DNA of 64,000 nucleotides from Parietaria judaica (GCA_954871525.1 OX940860.1:21794001-21858000), one strand, 5' to 3'. Positions 35,273-47,673 are shown, counted from the first letter of the stretch. Numbers and translations: made by a program. Notes: a model not told the origin generated them from the letters alone.

Positions 35273-36712
35273 ATAATGTTATAAGTCCCACGTGTCAAAC
35301 AATCGAGTTAAATGTGCGTTGAATTGAAGAGAAACTCCACAGGGAGACGAAAACCAAACCATCATCAATGATGATCAATCAGAAAGAGCCCCACGACATG
35401 GAAGAGGCCACGTGTCCAGGTAGGCTGACGTGGCAGAATGTTTCTCCTCCAACGGTCATCGATCCGTTCACAACGGTAAGTTCTGCGAAGGTGGCTGGGA
35501 TGACGTCATGGTGGGACCACCGAGATTTCCATCTTGCTGACAGGCATAGATAACGTCTCGCGCTCGTGGGAACATGGATTTTAATAATAATAATTATACT
35601 ATATACATAGTTTGTTGGTTGATACTTTCATATGATTACTTAGTATGTTAAGCAATAAACACTTCTTTCACACTGGTTTTTCTAGAGTTTTTAATTATTT
35701 TCTTTTCGTTGGCAGCTTTGCAAGTGTATATAACGTGTTTTGACCTCTAAAAATATCACCTCACTTCTTCATGAGTTGGGCCAAGCATATGATCAGCACT
35801 ATTCATTTAATTAATTACCCCTCACCTCACCTTAGTTTTTTTTGTGTGTACGTGTATTTTTAAAATTTAATTAAAATATTATAAACCTTGTGTTTTTATA
35901 GCATTGACAATTGAAGATAAAAGAATTTAATCATCTTAAATATATGAAAAAAATGCAAGAATAGAAAATATTAACAAAGATACATTTTTTTGAAACCAAC
36001 AAAGATACATAATGCAAGTAAAAGTAATAGTAATTATACTTGATGATAAATTATCACATATAACAAACAAACACATAGTAATAGAATATAATTTTTTTAA
36101 TTAATAATCGATAAATTAAAATTTTGAAAATTAATTTTCTGCAGTTCCGACTTACACCAATATACAAAATTATCAATTTGATAAGACAATAAAATAAGAT
36201 ATATTTCAAAAAGTCTTATGTCAACATATGGAGATTCAGTACGATAGATTAATAATTATTAGTAATAATACTATGATAATATTTTTAAAAAATTAATTCT
36301 AGCATTGCTTGTGTTTAAATTTCTTAAATTTAAATGAACTTTTTACTATCGAATCCATGATTTGTTTCCAATATAATTTATTGCATTCATGCAGCCAAAT
36401 ATATCTTATGAATATTATTTAAAATTTAAATATATATTGAATAATAAATATATTTTCACAATTTTATATTAATTAGAGTATTGTAATATAATTTGGTAGA
36501 AAAGGGTAAATGCGTAATTTGGGATATGGGCGCCCAAACCAGTGGCCAAAAGAAGTCAAAGAGGCCTTCTACAAACACGGAAGCCGAAGACCCACTACGA
36601 CCCTTCTTCACAAACTTCCTTCCATTCATATTCGAATAAATATTCAATCTTTTCTGAATTCAGAAAGTACCCAATTCCAGTTAGGGTTTCAATCTTCATC
36701 CACATCATTACT
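34666..36712 (+). promoter_or_regulatory. Intergenic region and upstream region of the PP2C gene
   Basis: Contains an (ATT)n run near 35238-35269 and two CACGTGTC abscisic-acid-response-like elements (35289-35296, 35409-35416), about 1.3-1.4 kb upstream of the PP2C start. A 61-codon frame at 35368-35553 shows no known domain. A regulatory role is inferred only. Confidence 0.3.
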
Positions 36713-38457
36713 ATGTCTTGCTCAGTCGCCATGTCCAACTCGCCGGTCTTCTCTCCCTCCTCGTCTCTCTTCTGCACCAAGTCCGCCATGATCGCCGCTC
36801 CTCCGGAAGCCCTCACCCTCGCTCACCTCAAGCCCTCGCCGGGCGCTTCGCCGGCGCCGGGGTCTCCGACGTCGCCTTCGCCGTCGTCGCCGTTCCGGCT
36901 CCGGATGGCTAAGCCCCCGACGGGGCTTTCGTCGCCGAGCGCGGTGGTGAAGCGGAAGAGGCCGGCGAGCCTGGACATTCCGGTGGCGTCGTGGAGCTCT
37001 TGCGCGCCTGCGTCGACGGGGTGGAGGGAGGCGGTGGAGATCGAAGGGGATGGATATTCCGTGTGCTGCAAGCGAGGGAGGAGAGAGGCTATGGAGGATC
37101 GATACTCGGTGGGGCTCAATCTTCAAGGGGATTCCAAACAGGTAATGCCAATTTCTCTCTTCCATTGATTCACTAGGTTAGATTTTCAGGAAGGATCTTA
37201 AGAAAACAGTCTTAGGAGCTTAAATTTATGGAGTATAATAGCTGATTTCGGACTTTAAGCAGCGAAACCCGCCATAATTAAGGATAAAGTTTCTGGCTAT
37301 TGGTTGTATTTAAACCGACAATTCATATGTTGCAGGCATTTTTCGGTGTATACGATGGACATGGAGGTGCGAAAGCTGCACAATTTGCAGCAGATAACTT
37401 GGAGAAGAACATATTAGACGAAGTGGTGAGAAGGGACTATGACGACAAGGTTGAGGCGGCAGTCAATCACGGTTACTTGAACACCGACTCCGACTTCCTC
37501 AAGGGGGACGCACGTGGCGGCACGTGCTGCGTGACTGCGCTGATACGAAACGGCAGCGTAGCCGTGTCCAACGTTGGCGATTGCCGCGCCGTCTTGAGCA
37601 GGGGAGGCGCGGCCAAGGCCTTGACTTCCGATCACCGTCCGTCGAGGGAAGATGAGAAGGAGAGGATCGAGAATCTGGTGAGAAGCCAAGCTAAATCCTA
37701 ATCGAGCTCTAATATTATAAGACCTGGGCGATGTGATACTGATGTTTTGGGTGTCTTCTTTCTTTTTAGGGTGGCTATGTTGATCTGTGCCGTGGCGTGT
37801 GGAGAATTCAAGGGTCTCTGGCTGTATCTAGAAGTATCGGAGATCGTCATCTCAAACAATGGGTTACTGCCGAACCAGAGACGAAAGTTGTCAGAATCCT
37901 ACCCGAGCACGAGTTCTTGATCTTGGCCTCAGACGGACTGTGGGATAAGGTACTGGCCTGTTTTTTCTTTTTTCTTTTTCCTCTCTAGTATTTTGTTGTA
38001 TCCGCATACCAGCGTGCAAGTGTCGAATTAAGTTACATAGGCCTGAAAAAAAAAATTAAAAATAGAATTTGGGGGAGATTCAGGTAACCCGAACCAGTAT
38101 TCCGGTGGAACCTTAACCCTTAGCCGAGTTAAAATAAAAAACTGAATACTCGGTTCCTGAAAATCGAATTTCAAAAATCGAAAAGGGAGTTTTGCTATTA
38201 ATCTAAGTGGGATAATTCATATTTTATGGTCGTGGTTTTAAAAACCCGGATTCAGAATATTAATGCTCGACTTCTCCGTTTGATTTCAGGTGAGTAACCA
38301 GGAAGCAGTAGATACAGTTCGACCCTTGTTCCTCGGCGTTGACAAGCCCGAACCGCTGTTTGCCTGCAAAAAGCTTGTAGAAATAGCTGCTTCGCGAGGC
38401 TCTTTAGACGATATAAGTGTAGTGCTGATTCAACTCCGAAGCTACATATTAAGTTAG
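36713..38457 (+). CDS. AP2C: Protein phosphatase 2C, clade B (AP2C-type MAPK phosphatase), 372 aa
   Basis: Coding exons 36713-37141, 37336-37677, 37770-37949 and 38290-38457, all phase 0. A Ser/Pro/Ala-rich N-terminus is followed by [12 protein letters not shown] (residues 80-91). This basic cluster plus L-x-I is the kinase-interaction motif that lets AP2C phosphatases bind MAP kinases. The PP2C domain starts near residue 108 with the metal-site motifs EAMEDRYSV and VYDGHGG. It continues with [34 protein letters not shown] and [12 protein letters not shown]. Clade B enzymes dephosphorylate MAPKs in wound, defence and stomatal signalling. The frame is open upstream to 36542, but the Met at 36713 begins the family-like N-terminus. 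Which AP2C paralogue it is cannot be decided by eye. Confidence 0.93.
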
Positions 38458-40595
38458 AAGACGAAACCGAAGCTAACACCGGAGATTACTTGTTCAGATA
38501 AACAATAAGCTTGATCTCAAAGGGTAGTGTTGTTGATGATCAAGGCTAGTCAGAAGAAGATAGGTTCCTTTGTTAGACTAGTTCGATTCATTGTAAATGA
38601 TTTAACTTAGGCAAATTGATTGCATTCTTTCATTTATTCATTCTTTTCACTAATTATTATATATAAACTTTGATTAGTTATTTCTAGTCTTTTTTTATTC
38701 TTTTCGCTACTTATTATTTATAAACTTCGATTAGTCAATTCAAGTCTATTTTTTGGTTAATTCATTTTAGTTTCTGCCCATTCAAAGTGTCAGATATTTT
38801 TTTTCATCTATTATTGTTGGCTTGGTCAAGAAATAGAAACAATTCTGCTTTAAAATTTCCTTTCTGATTGACCATTTTTGTCAATTCTCTCTTAAATTTT
38901 TAGACCAAAGACTTGGAGATAGACAAGAGAAAAGTGTATTTACCTGAATTTAGTGGAAGCCTTTGAAGAAGTTATGGAGCTTCTTGACTTGGTATTTTAT
39001 CTAATCCAAACGAAAAGGTCTATCCTTAGAAGCAGGGGTCTTAAACAAACCAAGCAACGCCTAATTAAAAAGATTCTCAATAAGATTCTGACGATCTAAT
39101 TAAAGAGTTCTAAATTCTAATCATGTTTGTTTGGTTTAGTGTACTACTCTTACTCTTTGAGATCATACCATCATTCAATTCCAGCGAAACACAGAAATTA
39201 CGTTTATATGTAATCCTCTCAATAATAATGTCTATGGTTATAATATCAATTATTCTTACTCTGCGAATATATTTTGTAATACGAGTACATAAAATATTAA
39301 CAACGGTTTCGGCCCAATAAAAAATAAGTTATTAACTAAATATTACATAGTTAGATAAATGCACACATTTATACTCAGGAACCTTTGATATTTGCCCCAC
39401 TATAAAATATCTTATTCGTGAGTCATATACTACTACAAAGGAAGATAATAATGATGAGATGTGTGAATAGAGTTTCTTCATGCCGACCATTTCCACTGCC
39501 ACACAATTTGGCCTTCCCTCACTGTCCACATACAAAAAGTTAATAGCGGCGAAAATACCTTAACTTTCTTTGTAACATACACGTGTTCTTTTTTTCTTTT
39601 TCTTTTTTCACGGATAAGATTCTCAATTCTTATTATTTTGTTTCTCTCTAAAATGTAATCAACTTGTTGTTAAAGTCCACCAATAGTGGATATTGAGAAT
39701 CAAAATAGTAGATATTTCGAAGAGAAGTAAAATAGTGAATATTGAGAAATCTCGCTGTTTAAAAAGATTAGAACTAAACTATGCTTTTAAAAAAATTAAG
39801 CATTGACTACTTATGTTGTTATTACTCTATAAATTACAAACATATCCGATGAAACCATACATTAAACATGCATGTAAATACATTGCATAAAAAAACAGAC
39901 GACATGTTTGCCAGTATGACCAAACTTGACCCTTAAAGAAATAGCACATGTACTAACGAGATCAAGTTCCTCTGGCTCTACAAACATTACACGTTAGCTT
40001 GTTATTTGGAGCTTTATGATATGTTTTTTTTAGGGCTGTCATGTTGTGTATCCTCTTATATGTCTTAGCTCTTATAATATGACTTATTCTTTTTGTGCCA
40101 ATATCTACCACTTTTATATTGCCTGTTTTGGGATTGATCCATTAATTAATATACCAATACACTCACTTTGGAATAGTACAAAGTAGTTAGCTACTAAGCA
40201 TATATCTACCTGTAAATTCATCCACCAAATTGAACAACCAATCATGCATTGCATTTGGGCAAAATAGGTATATCCACTTCTCTTGCTATCACCATTATTT
40301 TCCTCTCAATTTCAACTTTCAAGATCATCTACTATTTTTGTCTATCATCACTGTATTTAAGCAAGATACGACGCTTTGTGATTTATATTCCCCATATATA
40401 TCTCAAACATTTTTTTATTTATAGGGATGAAAATGATAAAAAAAAAAAACACACAATTTTGTTGACGTGGTTTATGGAATTTGGCATGAGCAAATTTTTT
40501 GTCATTTTGAGACACTTCTCGGCTGAAATATCGATTATTTTTTTTTGCTTGAAATGATTGTATTAGGTTAATAGACAATAGTTTTAATGCTAATT
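38458..40595. other. Intergenic region, PP2C 3' flank
   Basis: The first 150 bp should hold the PP2C 3' UTR. After that I see only AT-rich DNA with short frames. Confidence 0.55.
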
Positions 40596-40704
40596 ATCTA
40601 TATTTATTGTTTATAGTGAGAATCTTGTTCTCTTCGTAATTTTTCGGTGATGCCTCTAACTTCGTACATGTTTATGTTAATTTAATACAACTGCTTCAAC
40701 AAAA
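40596..40704 (+). repeat. Left copy of a 109-bp direct duplication
   Basis: Runs from atctatatttattg to cttcaacaaaa. The right copy is 42713-42774 plus 47627-47673, split by element B. The copies differ at about two bases (acttcgtacatgtttatg against acttcgttcatgtttctg). They flank the palindrome exactly. Confidence 0.9.
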
Positions 40705-42712
40705 TGGACGTTACACAATCGATTTGTTCACCGAACAACAAACTGGAAAATACACTCTAACCAGTGCGACCAGCGATGTAACCAGCCCTGTAACCTGTTG
40801 ATTATGACGACGACACGGCAACTCGGCAAGCGGGTAAGGCGACTTCCGGCGAGTGTCGATGTGTGCAAGCATGCACAACTCCGTTGACGATGATGAAGTG
40901 CTTCAGACCTCTTCAGACTTTTTCTCGGGAAGAATACGCCAACGAACGATCCACGGAAATTGTGAGAAAATGCCTAGAATACTCTTTGTAAGCTTGAACG
41001 ATTTTCTCTCAGGTTTATGGTGAAAGGATGCACGATTTGGGAGCCCTAGATGAGTTTAAATAGACTCCACAAAGCACTCAACAAGATAACCACTTTTCCT
41101 TGATTTTAGGCATTATTACTTAGTCTTTCTTAGACTTAGTATTCCCACCAAAATTCAAATTTCAAAGGCTCATTAAACTCTGATATTTGACCAGCAGATA
41201 GGAGAAAACGAATTCCTTAAATATCTAAACAAAAACGGACAAATTCCGCTTTACGGATAAGGAGATCGCGCATATGACCATTCGTATGATCAACAATACT
41301 GCCAAACATATAACTGCACTAAACTGTCAAATAAAGACAGTTTTTCAAACTCCCCCTTTGGCATTTTTGTTGAGCAGATAATTCGGTGACCAGATTAAAT
41401 ATGTAGACATGTAGCGACGAACAACCGATCATGAAATAAACTTGATCTTCTGATAAACCCAACTTAGTGACCAATGTTCCGACAACCAACAAAAGTTTAA
41501 CAATAGAAAAATGGTTGGTCACTGATGGCCTCAGAGTATCAGTCTCAGAATAGTGCAGATTCAGTCTCAGAGTATCACATAAGGAATATCAGATAGTCAG
41601 GGGGAGCATCTCTTCCGTGTACGAGTTGGTCAATGTTCAGAAAGCTCAAGCGCTGGTAGTTCATACTACATAGTCTTCTATGGCACAGGTTCACGCTCTC
41701 TCAGACCAGATTACTCTTCTTCAAGGGGGAGCATTGCCATGAGTGACCAACCATTTTTCTATTGTTAAACTTTTGTTGGTTGTCGGAACATTGGTCACTA
41801 AGTTGGGTTTATCAGAAGATCAAGTTTATTTCATGATCGGTTGTTCGTCGCTACATGTCTACATATTTAATCTGGTCACCGAATTATCTGCTCAACAAAA
41901 ATGCCAAAGGGGGAGTTTGAAAACTGTCTTTATTTGACAGTTTAGTGCAGTTATATGTTTGGCAGTATGGTTGATCATACGAATGGTCATATGCGCGATC
42001 TCCTTATCCGTAAAGCGGAATTGGTCCGTTTTTGTTGAGATATTTAAGGAATTCGTTTTCTCCTATCTGCTGGTCAAATATCAGAGTTTAATGAGCCTTT
42101 GAAATTTGAATTTTGGTGGGAATACTAAGTCTAAGAAAGACTAAGTAATAATGCCTAAAATCAAGGAAAAGTGGTTATCTTGTTGAGTGCTTTGTGGAGT
42201 CTATTTAAACTCATCTAGGGCTCCCAAATCGTGCATCCTTTCACCATAAACCTGAGAGAAAATCGTTCAAGCTTACAAAGAGTATTCTAGGCATTTTCTC
42301 ACAATTTCCGTGGATCGTTCGTTGGCGTATTCTTCCCGAGAAAAAGTCTGAAGAGGTCTGAAGCACTTCATCATCGTCAACGGAGTTGTGCATGCTTGCA
42401 CACATCGACACTCGCCGGAAGTCGCCTTACCCGCTTGCCGAGTTGCCGTGTCGTCGTCATAATCAACAGGTTACAGGGCTGGTTACATCGCTGGTCGCAC
42501 TGGTTAGAGTGTATTTTCCAGTTTGTTGTTCGGTGAACAAATCGATTGTGTAACGTCCATCTTGTAATTATCCATGTTGATTAATCTGGGTGAGGGCCCC
42601 GCAGAGTAGATAGATATCGAACTACGTTAACAAAACATCGCGTGTGTCTCTTTATTTTCGCGTATGTTTATTTGTCGTTATTTTCCGCATAACCGAAGAA
42701 CGTGACGTTTCA
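40705..42712. mobile_element. Palindromic LTR-retrotransposon remnant with 823-bp arms
   Basis: The left arm 40705-41527 is the inverse of 41737-42559 with only about one substitution, one single-base indel and minor edge changes. A 209-bp spacer (41528-41736) lies between. Each arm has an end-of-internal piece with a polypurine tract (aaagggggag) followed by an LTR starting TGAAAACTGTC. The right LTR is complete to gtttca at 42712 (795 bp, 41918-42712). The left one stops 153 bp short. The layout (polypurine tract directly before the LTR, GGGGGAGCA words) suits a Copia-type 3' end. No polymerase remains. A 66-residue frame is present once per arm as a mirror image and is not a supported gene. 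Confidence 0.85.
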
Positions 42713-42774
42713 ATCTATATTTATTGTTTATAGTGAGAATCTTGTTCTCTTCGTAATTTTTCGGTGATGCCTCT

Positions 42775-43914
42775 TGTAGAGGGGGTTTTTCACCACCCTT
42801 TTCCAGTCACAAAGACAATCATCAAATAATAAATAAAATGACAGCAAATGATGAGTATCTCTGTTTTATTATGATTTCCGAAATGAGCTCGGTTTTGTTC
42901 CGTTGAATAGCTGGACAAGTGAAGGAAAAGGATAAGAATAGGATATGATTTGATGCCGCACCTCGCCGGCTTCAGCGAGGCTGCCTACGTACCCGGTATA
43001 CCGGGATCAGGTCATCACGTAGTTCAATGTGGTTCGCGTTATCTTTCTTCTTTCTCTCTGGTCTTTGCTCCCGGGCTTTGCTCCCAGGAGCTTTCTTGCT
43101 CCTTGCTCCCGGGTTTTGCTTCTGCTCTTTGCTTCCGGGAGCCATCCTGCTCCTTGTTTGCTCCCGGGAGCCTTTCTGCTCCATGCTCCCGGGCTTTGCT
43201 TCCGGGAGCCTTCCTGCTCCTTGTTTGCTCCCGGGAGCCTTTCTGCTCCATGCTCCCGGGCTTTGCTCCCGGGAGCCTTCCTGCTCCGGGCTTTGCTCCC
43301 GGGAGCCTTCCTGCTCCATGCTCCCGGGAGCCTTCCTGCTCCATGCTCCCGGGCTTTGCTCCCGGGAGCCTTCCTGCTCCATGCTCCCGGGCTTTGCTCC
43401 CGTTCCCCCCCCCCCCCTCTGCGCAAATGAGGTTTCTCTTGCCTTTTATAGAGTTTACATTATGTCCCCTTTGCATCTTTCTCGCCCTCTTTTCCTTTAA
43501 TCATTCGCTTCCCAGAGTCCTTTCAGGGAAGCATGGTTGATCCCTGCTTTATGTCACTTCCAAGGAGACTGTCATTACGGGTAGGTGAGCCTCATTAAAT
43601 GCGCATCTCGTCAGCCGTCATTCGGCCCTGCAAGCCTCGTCGCTGACGCTTCTCATTGAGTGAGTAGGTTGGCTTCATTAAATGCACGTCTCTTCGGCTG
43701 TCATCGGGCTCTGCATAATCATCATGACGAAATTCCTCGTCGAGTCGTGATGGGACGCTTCATCGCGACCCGCTTGCTCGTGGATGATCCTCCTCGAGGA
43801 TGCGCCTTCCTTGACCCTCGGGCGATGGACTTCCTCGCCTTCTCTTGTGACGTTTATGGGACAAAACGACACGAGTTGTGTTGAGGGTGGATTTGACCAA
43901 ATCCGACATCAACA
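42775..43914 (-). repeat. 3' LTR of element B (1140 bp)
   Basis: Carries the minisatellite at about 43068-43402 and a C-run near 43404-43417. A TATA box (CTATAAAAGG, minus, 43451-43442) and the module at 42951-43032 shared with the solo LTR are also present. Confidence 0.9.
43068..43402. repeat. GC-rich minisatellite in LTR B (longer allele)
   Basis: Repeats of GCTCCCGGGCTTTGCTCCCGG and GAGCCTTCCTGCTCC with many CCCGGG palindromes. It contributes most of the 130-bp size difference from the other LTR. The long open frames through it on both strands are repeat artefacts. Confidence 0.9.
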
Positions 43915-44144
43915 GTTAGTCCCCCATTTTATCAAGTGTATTCACTTGGTAAAATGAAAGACGAGCTGTAACGGGGAACTGTAAAGGATGTTTGCGAACT
44001 CCGTCGACCACTTTAGTTAACGCGGTTACCCCGATAAACGTTGTCGGAGAACCTCATCGTAATCTGTTGGTTGGTGGATTCCACTTGGGAGCTTATGTAG
44101 CATCTTGCTGAGTTGTGACTGGTTTCGTTGGGTGAAGCGTCTTT

Positions 44145-44410
44145 CCAGGTGATGATATCTTCTTTGACAAGCTCCTCGCGATGATCTTCTCTTCGGCTAC
44201 AAGCTCCTTGCGACGACAAGCTCGCTTATAGCGACGAACTCATCGTAGCGATGAACTTCTTCCAGCGATGATCTTCTTCGACAAGCTCCTCGCGATGATC
44301 TTCTCTTCGGCTACAAGCTCCTCGCGACGACAAGCTCGCTTTATGCGACGAACTCCTCGCAGCGATGAAATTTTTCCAGCGATGATCTTCTATGACAAGC
44401 TCCTCGCGAT
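44145..44410. repeat. About 2.3 tandem copies of a ~117-bp unit in element B
   Basis: Units carry GACAAGCTCCTCGCGATG and CTTCTCTTCGGCTACAAGCT and end near TTCCAGCGATGATCTTC. Non-coding by appearance. Confidence 0.75.
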
Positions 44411-44779
44411 GCCGATGCCGATGTCACAGATGTAGTAATCTTTGCCTTGCTCGTGACTGACTCTTTCTTCTTCTTTTTTTTTTTTTTTTTTTTAACCCTC
44501 GAAGTTGACGATCGCTTCGTCGGCTCCTTGTGTGGTTATGTCGCCGAGCTATTTCTTCTCCTTGTCGTGCTTCCTTTATTCTTCTCGCTGTGTGTTGTTC
44601 TTAGGTTCTTCTTTGAAAGTTGGCGTGGTTCCCTCGCTGTTTGTTAGAAGAATCACCTATCGTTCCTCAGCATGGGTGTCGTCGTCGGGCATCACGCCTT
44701 ACTCTGTTGTATAAGAGGAAAATCCGTGCTCGTTGGAAAGGAGCGTCCCTCCCGACGGCACGTTGGTCGTGATCGAGGA

Positions 44780-45790
44780 TCACTGTTTTTGGGCACTCTT
44801 GCCTCTTTTTATCTCGGCACTCTCGCCGTAGGCACTCTCGCCTTTATGTATGTATACATATATATATTTTCTTAGTTTTCTCGGCACTTTCGCCGGTTTG
44901 GGCTTGCTCGGCACCCTTAGCAGTAAATAGATTTTCTCGGCACTCTCGCCGGTATGGGTTTGATCGGCACCCTAGCCATAAATATATTTTCTCGGCACTC
45001 TCGCCGGTTTGGGCTTGCTCGGCACCCTAGCCGTAAATATATTTTCTCGGCACTCTCGCCGGTTTGGGCTTGCTCGGCACCCTTAGCCGTAAATAGATTT
45101 TCTCGGCACTCTCGCCGGTATGGGTTTGCTCGGCACCCTAGCCGTAAAAATATTTTCTCGGCACTCTCGCCGTTTTGGGCTTGCTCGGCACCCTAGCCGT
45201 AAATATATTTTCTCGGCACTCTCGCCGGTTTGGGCTTGCTCGGCACCCTTAGCCGTAAATAGATTTTCTCGGCACTCTCGCCGGAATTGTCTTCTGCGGG
45301 TATCACGAGGTTTCATCGGGTACGAGCCGACTAATTCCCAGGACCCCATAGGCACTCTCGCCTCAGTCGTCTCTTGCGGGTATCGCTAGGTTTCGTCGGG
45401 TACGAGCCGACTAGTTCCCAGGATCCCATAGGCACTCTCGCCTTGTATATTTCCTCGGCATTCTCGGTGGCCCGGGCTTGCTCGGTGCCCTTAGCCGTAT
45501 ATAGGATCTCGGCCTGTATTGCCGGACCGGGTTTGCTCGGCACCCTTAGCCGTAAATAGGATCTCGGCCTGTATTGCCGGACCGGGTTTGCTCGGCACCC
45601 TTAGCCGTAAACCGGGTTTGCTCGGCACCCTTAGCCGTAAATAGGATCTCGGCCTGTATTGCCGGACCGGGTTTGCTCGGCACCCTTAGCCGTAAATATG
45701 ATCTCGACATGTTTTGCCGGACCGGGCTTGCTCGGCACCCTTAGCCGTATATATATTATTATTATTTTTTATAATTTTCTCGGCACTCTC
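44780..45790. repeat. Array of 52-58 bp units in element B, related to element A
   Basis: Units combine TTTTCTCGGCACTCTCGCCG with GCTTGCTCGGCACCCTTAGC and recur about every 56 bp from roughly 44880 to 45290. A second type at 45480-45740 carries GATCTCGGCCTGTATTGCCG. The CGAGCCGACTAATTCCCA block also appears, twice (near 45323 and 45404), as in element A. Confidence 0.85.
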
Positions 45791-46611
45791 GCCGGTTTGT
45801 TTGTAATTTTGTAGATATATGTATATTGTTACCTTTTTGCGATGAGGTCAGCCAACTTCGTCGCCGATTTTGCGCCTTGGTTAGGATAGACCTCGTCGTA
45901 TCTGCATCAAACTTTAGTTTTTATGAGGGTCGTCGTCGATCGTCTTCTCGCTTCTGGTTTCATCGATCATCTTCATGCCCTTGGCCTCGTCGGCCGTCTC
46001 CATGCTTTTGGCCTTGTCGGCCGTCTTCAAGCTTTCGGCCACGTCCTCGAGCTTCTCTTCGTGACAAGCTCCTCGAGCTCTCCTTCGAGATGAGCTCCTT
46101 GAGATCTCCTTGCTCATGATTTCTTCGGTTGTCGAGGAAGTCTCCTCGCCCCTGAACTCTTTTTCTACTCCTCTTGGTCTCATCGATGGACCATCTCTTC
46201 TTTGTTCTCCTTCTTCTCGAATTGCTTCCTTTCGCCTCCCGACTTACGCTTCTTTGCCGAGATCACTGCTTCTTCCTCCGGTCACAGCCCCTCTTCTTCC
46301 ACGAGATAGAAGGTTTCAACCATCGTATTTTCTGGGCGTCTCTCCTTTTGATCGGCGGAGGCGTAATCCATGAGGAGTATGAGCCGTCGGTTCCCCTCCG
46401 CTTCTTCTTCCGCCTCCTTTTTTACTTCCTCGGCTTTCGCCGTCGTTTTTTTTTTGTTACCTTCACCTCAGCTAGCAGTCGTTAGAGACTTGCCACTGTA
46501 CCTTCTTCCCCATCGTTGGAGATGATTCCGTCGTTTGCTGAGATCTCTCTTTCCTCCAAGTTCCTGGCTGTGAGTTAGAAAGAAAACAAAGCCCCTCGGT
46601 GGGCGCCAAAC

Positions 46612-47621
46612 TGTAGAGGGGGTTTTTCACCACCCTTTTCCAGTCACAAAGACAATCATCAAATAATAAATAAAATGACGGCAAATGATGAGTATCTCTG
46701 TTTTATTATGATTTCCGAAATGAGCTCGGTTTTCTTCCGTTGAATAGCTGGACAAGTGAAGGAAAAGGATAAGAATAGGATATGATTTGATGCCGCACCT
46801 CGCCGGCTTCAGCGAGGCTGCCTACGTACCCGGTATACCGGGATCAGGTCATCACGTAGTTCAATGTGGTTCGCGTTATCTTTCTTCTTTCTCTCTGGTC
46901 TTTGCTCCCGGGCTTTGCTCCCAGGAGCTTTCTTGCTCCTTGCTCCCGGGTTTTGCTCCTGCTCTTTGCTTCCGGGAGCCATCCTGCTCCTTGTTTGCTC
47001 CCGGGAGCCTTCCTGCTCCTTGCTTGCTCCCGGGAGCCTTCCTGCTCCATGCTCCCGGGCTTTGCTCCCGGGAGCCTTCCTGCTCCATGCTCCCGGGCTT
47101 TGCTCCCGTTCCCCCCCCCCCCCCTCTGCGCAAATGAGGTTTCTCTTGCCTTTTATAGAGTTTACATTATGTCCCCTTTGCATCTTTCTCGCCCTCTTTT
47201 CCTTTAATCATTCGCTTCCCAGAGTCCTTTCAGGGAAGCATGGTTGATCCCTGCTTTATGTCACTTCCAAGGAGACTGTCATTACGGGTAGGTGAGCCTC
47301 ATTAAATGCGCATCTCGTCAGCCGTCATTCGGCCCTGCAAGCCTCGTCGCTGACGCTTCTCATTGAGTGAGTAGGTTGGCTTCATTAAATGCACGTCTCT
47401 TCGGCTGTCATCGGGCTCTGCATAATCATCATGACGAAATTCCTCGTCGAGTCGTGATGGGACGCTTCATCGCGACCCGCTTGCTCGTGGATGATCCTCC
47501 TCGAGGATGCGCCTTCCTTGACCCTCGGGCGATGAACTTCCTCGCCTTCTCTTGTGTCGTTTATGGGACAAAACGACACGAGTTGTGTTGAGGGTGGATT
47601 TGACCAAATCCGACATCAACA
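46612..47621 (-). repeat. 5' LTR of element B (1010 bp)
   Basis: Differs from the other LTR by a handful of substitutions and by a shorter minisatellite (about 46905-47111). TATA box CTATAAAAGG on the minus strand at 47158-47149; the solo-LTR-like module is at about 46788-46869. Confidence 0.9.
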
Positions 47622-47673
47622 CCTCTAACTTCGTTCATGTTTCTGTTAATTTAATACAACTGCTTCAACAAAA

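Larger units (their letters stand above)
42775..47621 (-). mobile_element. LTR element B, complete, non-autonomous, 4847 bp
   Basis: Two LTRs (42775-43914 and 46612-47621) flank a 2697-bp interior, with a 5-bp duplication cctct (42770-42774, 47622-47626). On the minus strand a primer-like site TGGCGCCCACCGAGGGGC (46608-46591) follows the 5' LTR, and a polypurine tract AAAATGGGGGACTAAC precedes the 3' LTR (43930-43915). The interior holds no gag, protease, reverse transcriptase or integrase, only repeat arrays and low-complexity frames. It must have been mobilised in trans. The end sequences, primer site and arrays mark it as a relative of element A. Confidence 0.92.
42713..47673 (+). repeat. 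Right copy of the 109-bp duplication, interrupted by element B
   Basis: 62 bp (42713-42774) and 47 bp (47627-47673) join, after removing element B and one cctct, to give the same 109 bp as 40596-40704. Confidence 0.88.

Noticed and set aside
36542..36712. Earlier in-frame start for the PP2C
   Set aside because: The added 57 residues look like translated 5' leader, and the Met at 36713 begins the family-like N-terminus.
41319..41937. A duplicated 66-residue gene present on both strands
   Set aside because: Both copies are the same stretch of a retroelement 3' end in mirror image inside the palindrome, and use GTG rather than ATG as start.
43007..43540. Long overlapping open frames on both strands rich in Gly/Ser/Arg/Pro/Leu (up to 196 codons)
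   Set aside because: They run through the GC-rich LTR minisatellite, recur in the other LTR (46787-47247), and are open in several frames at once; they are repeat artefacts.
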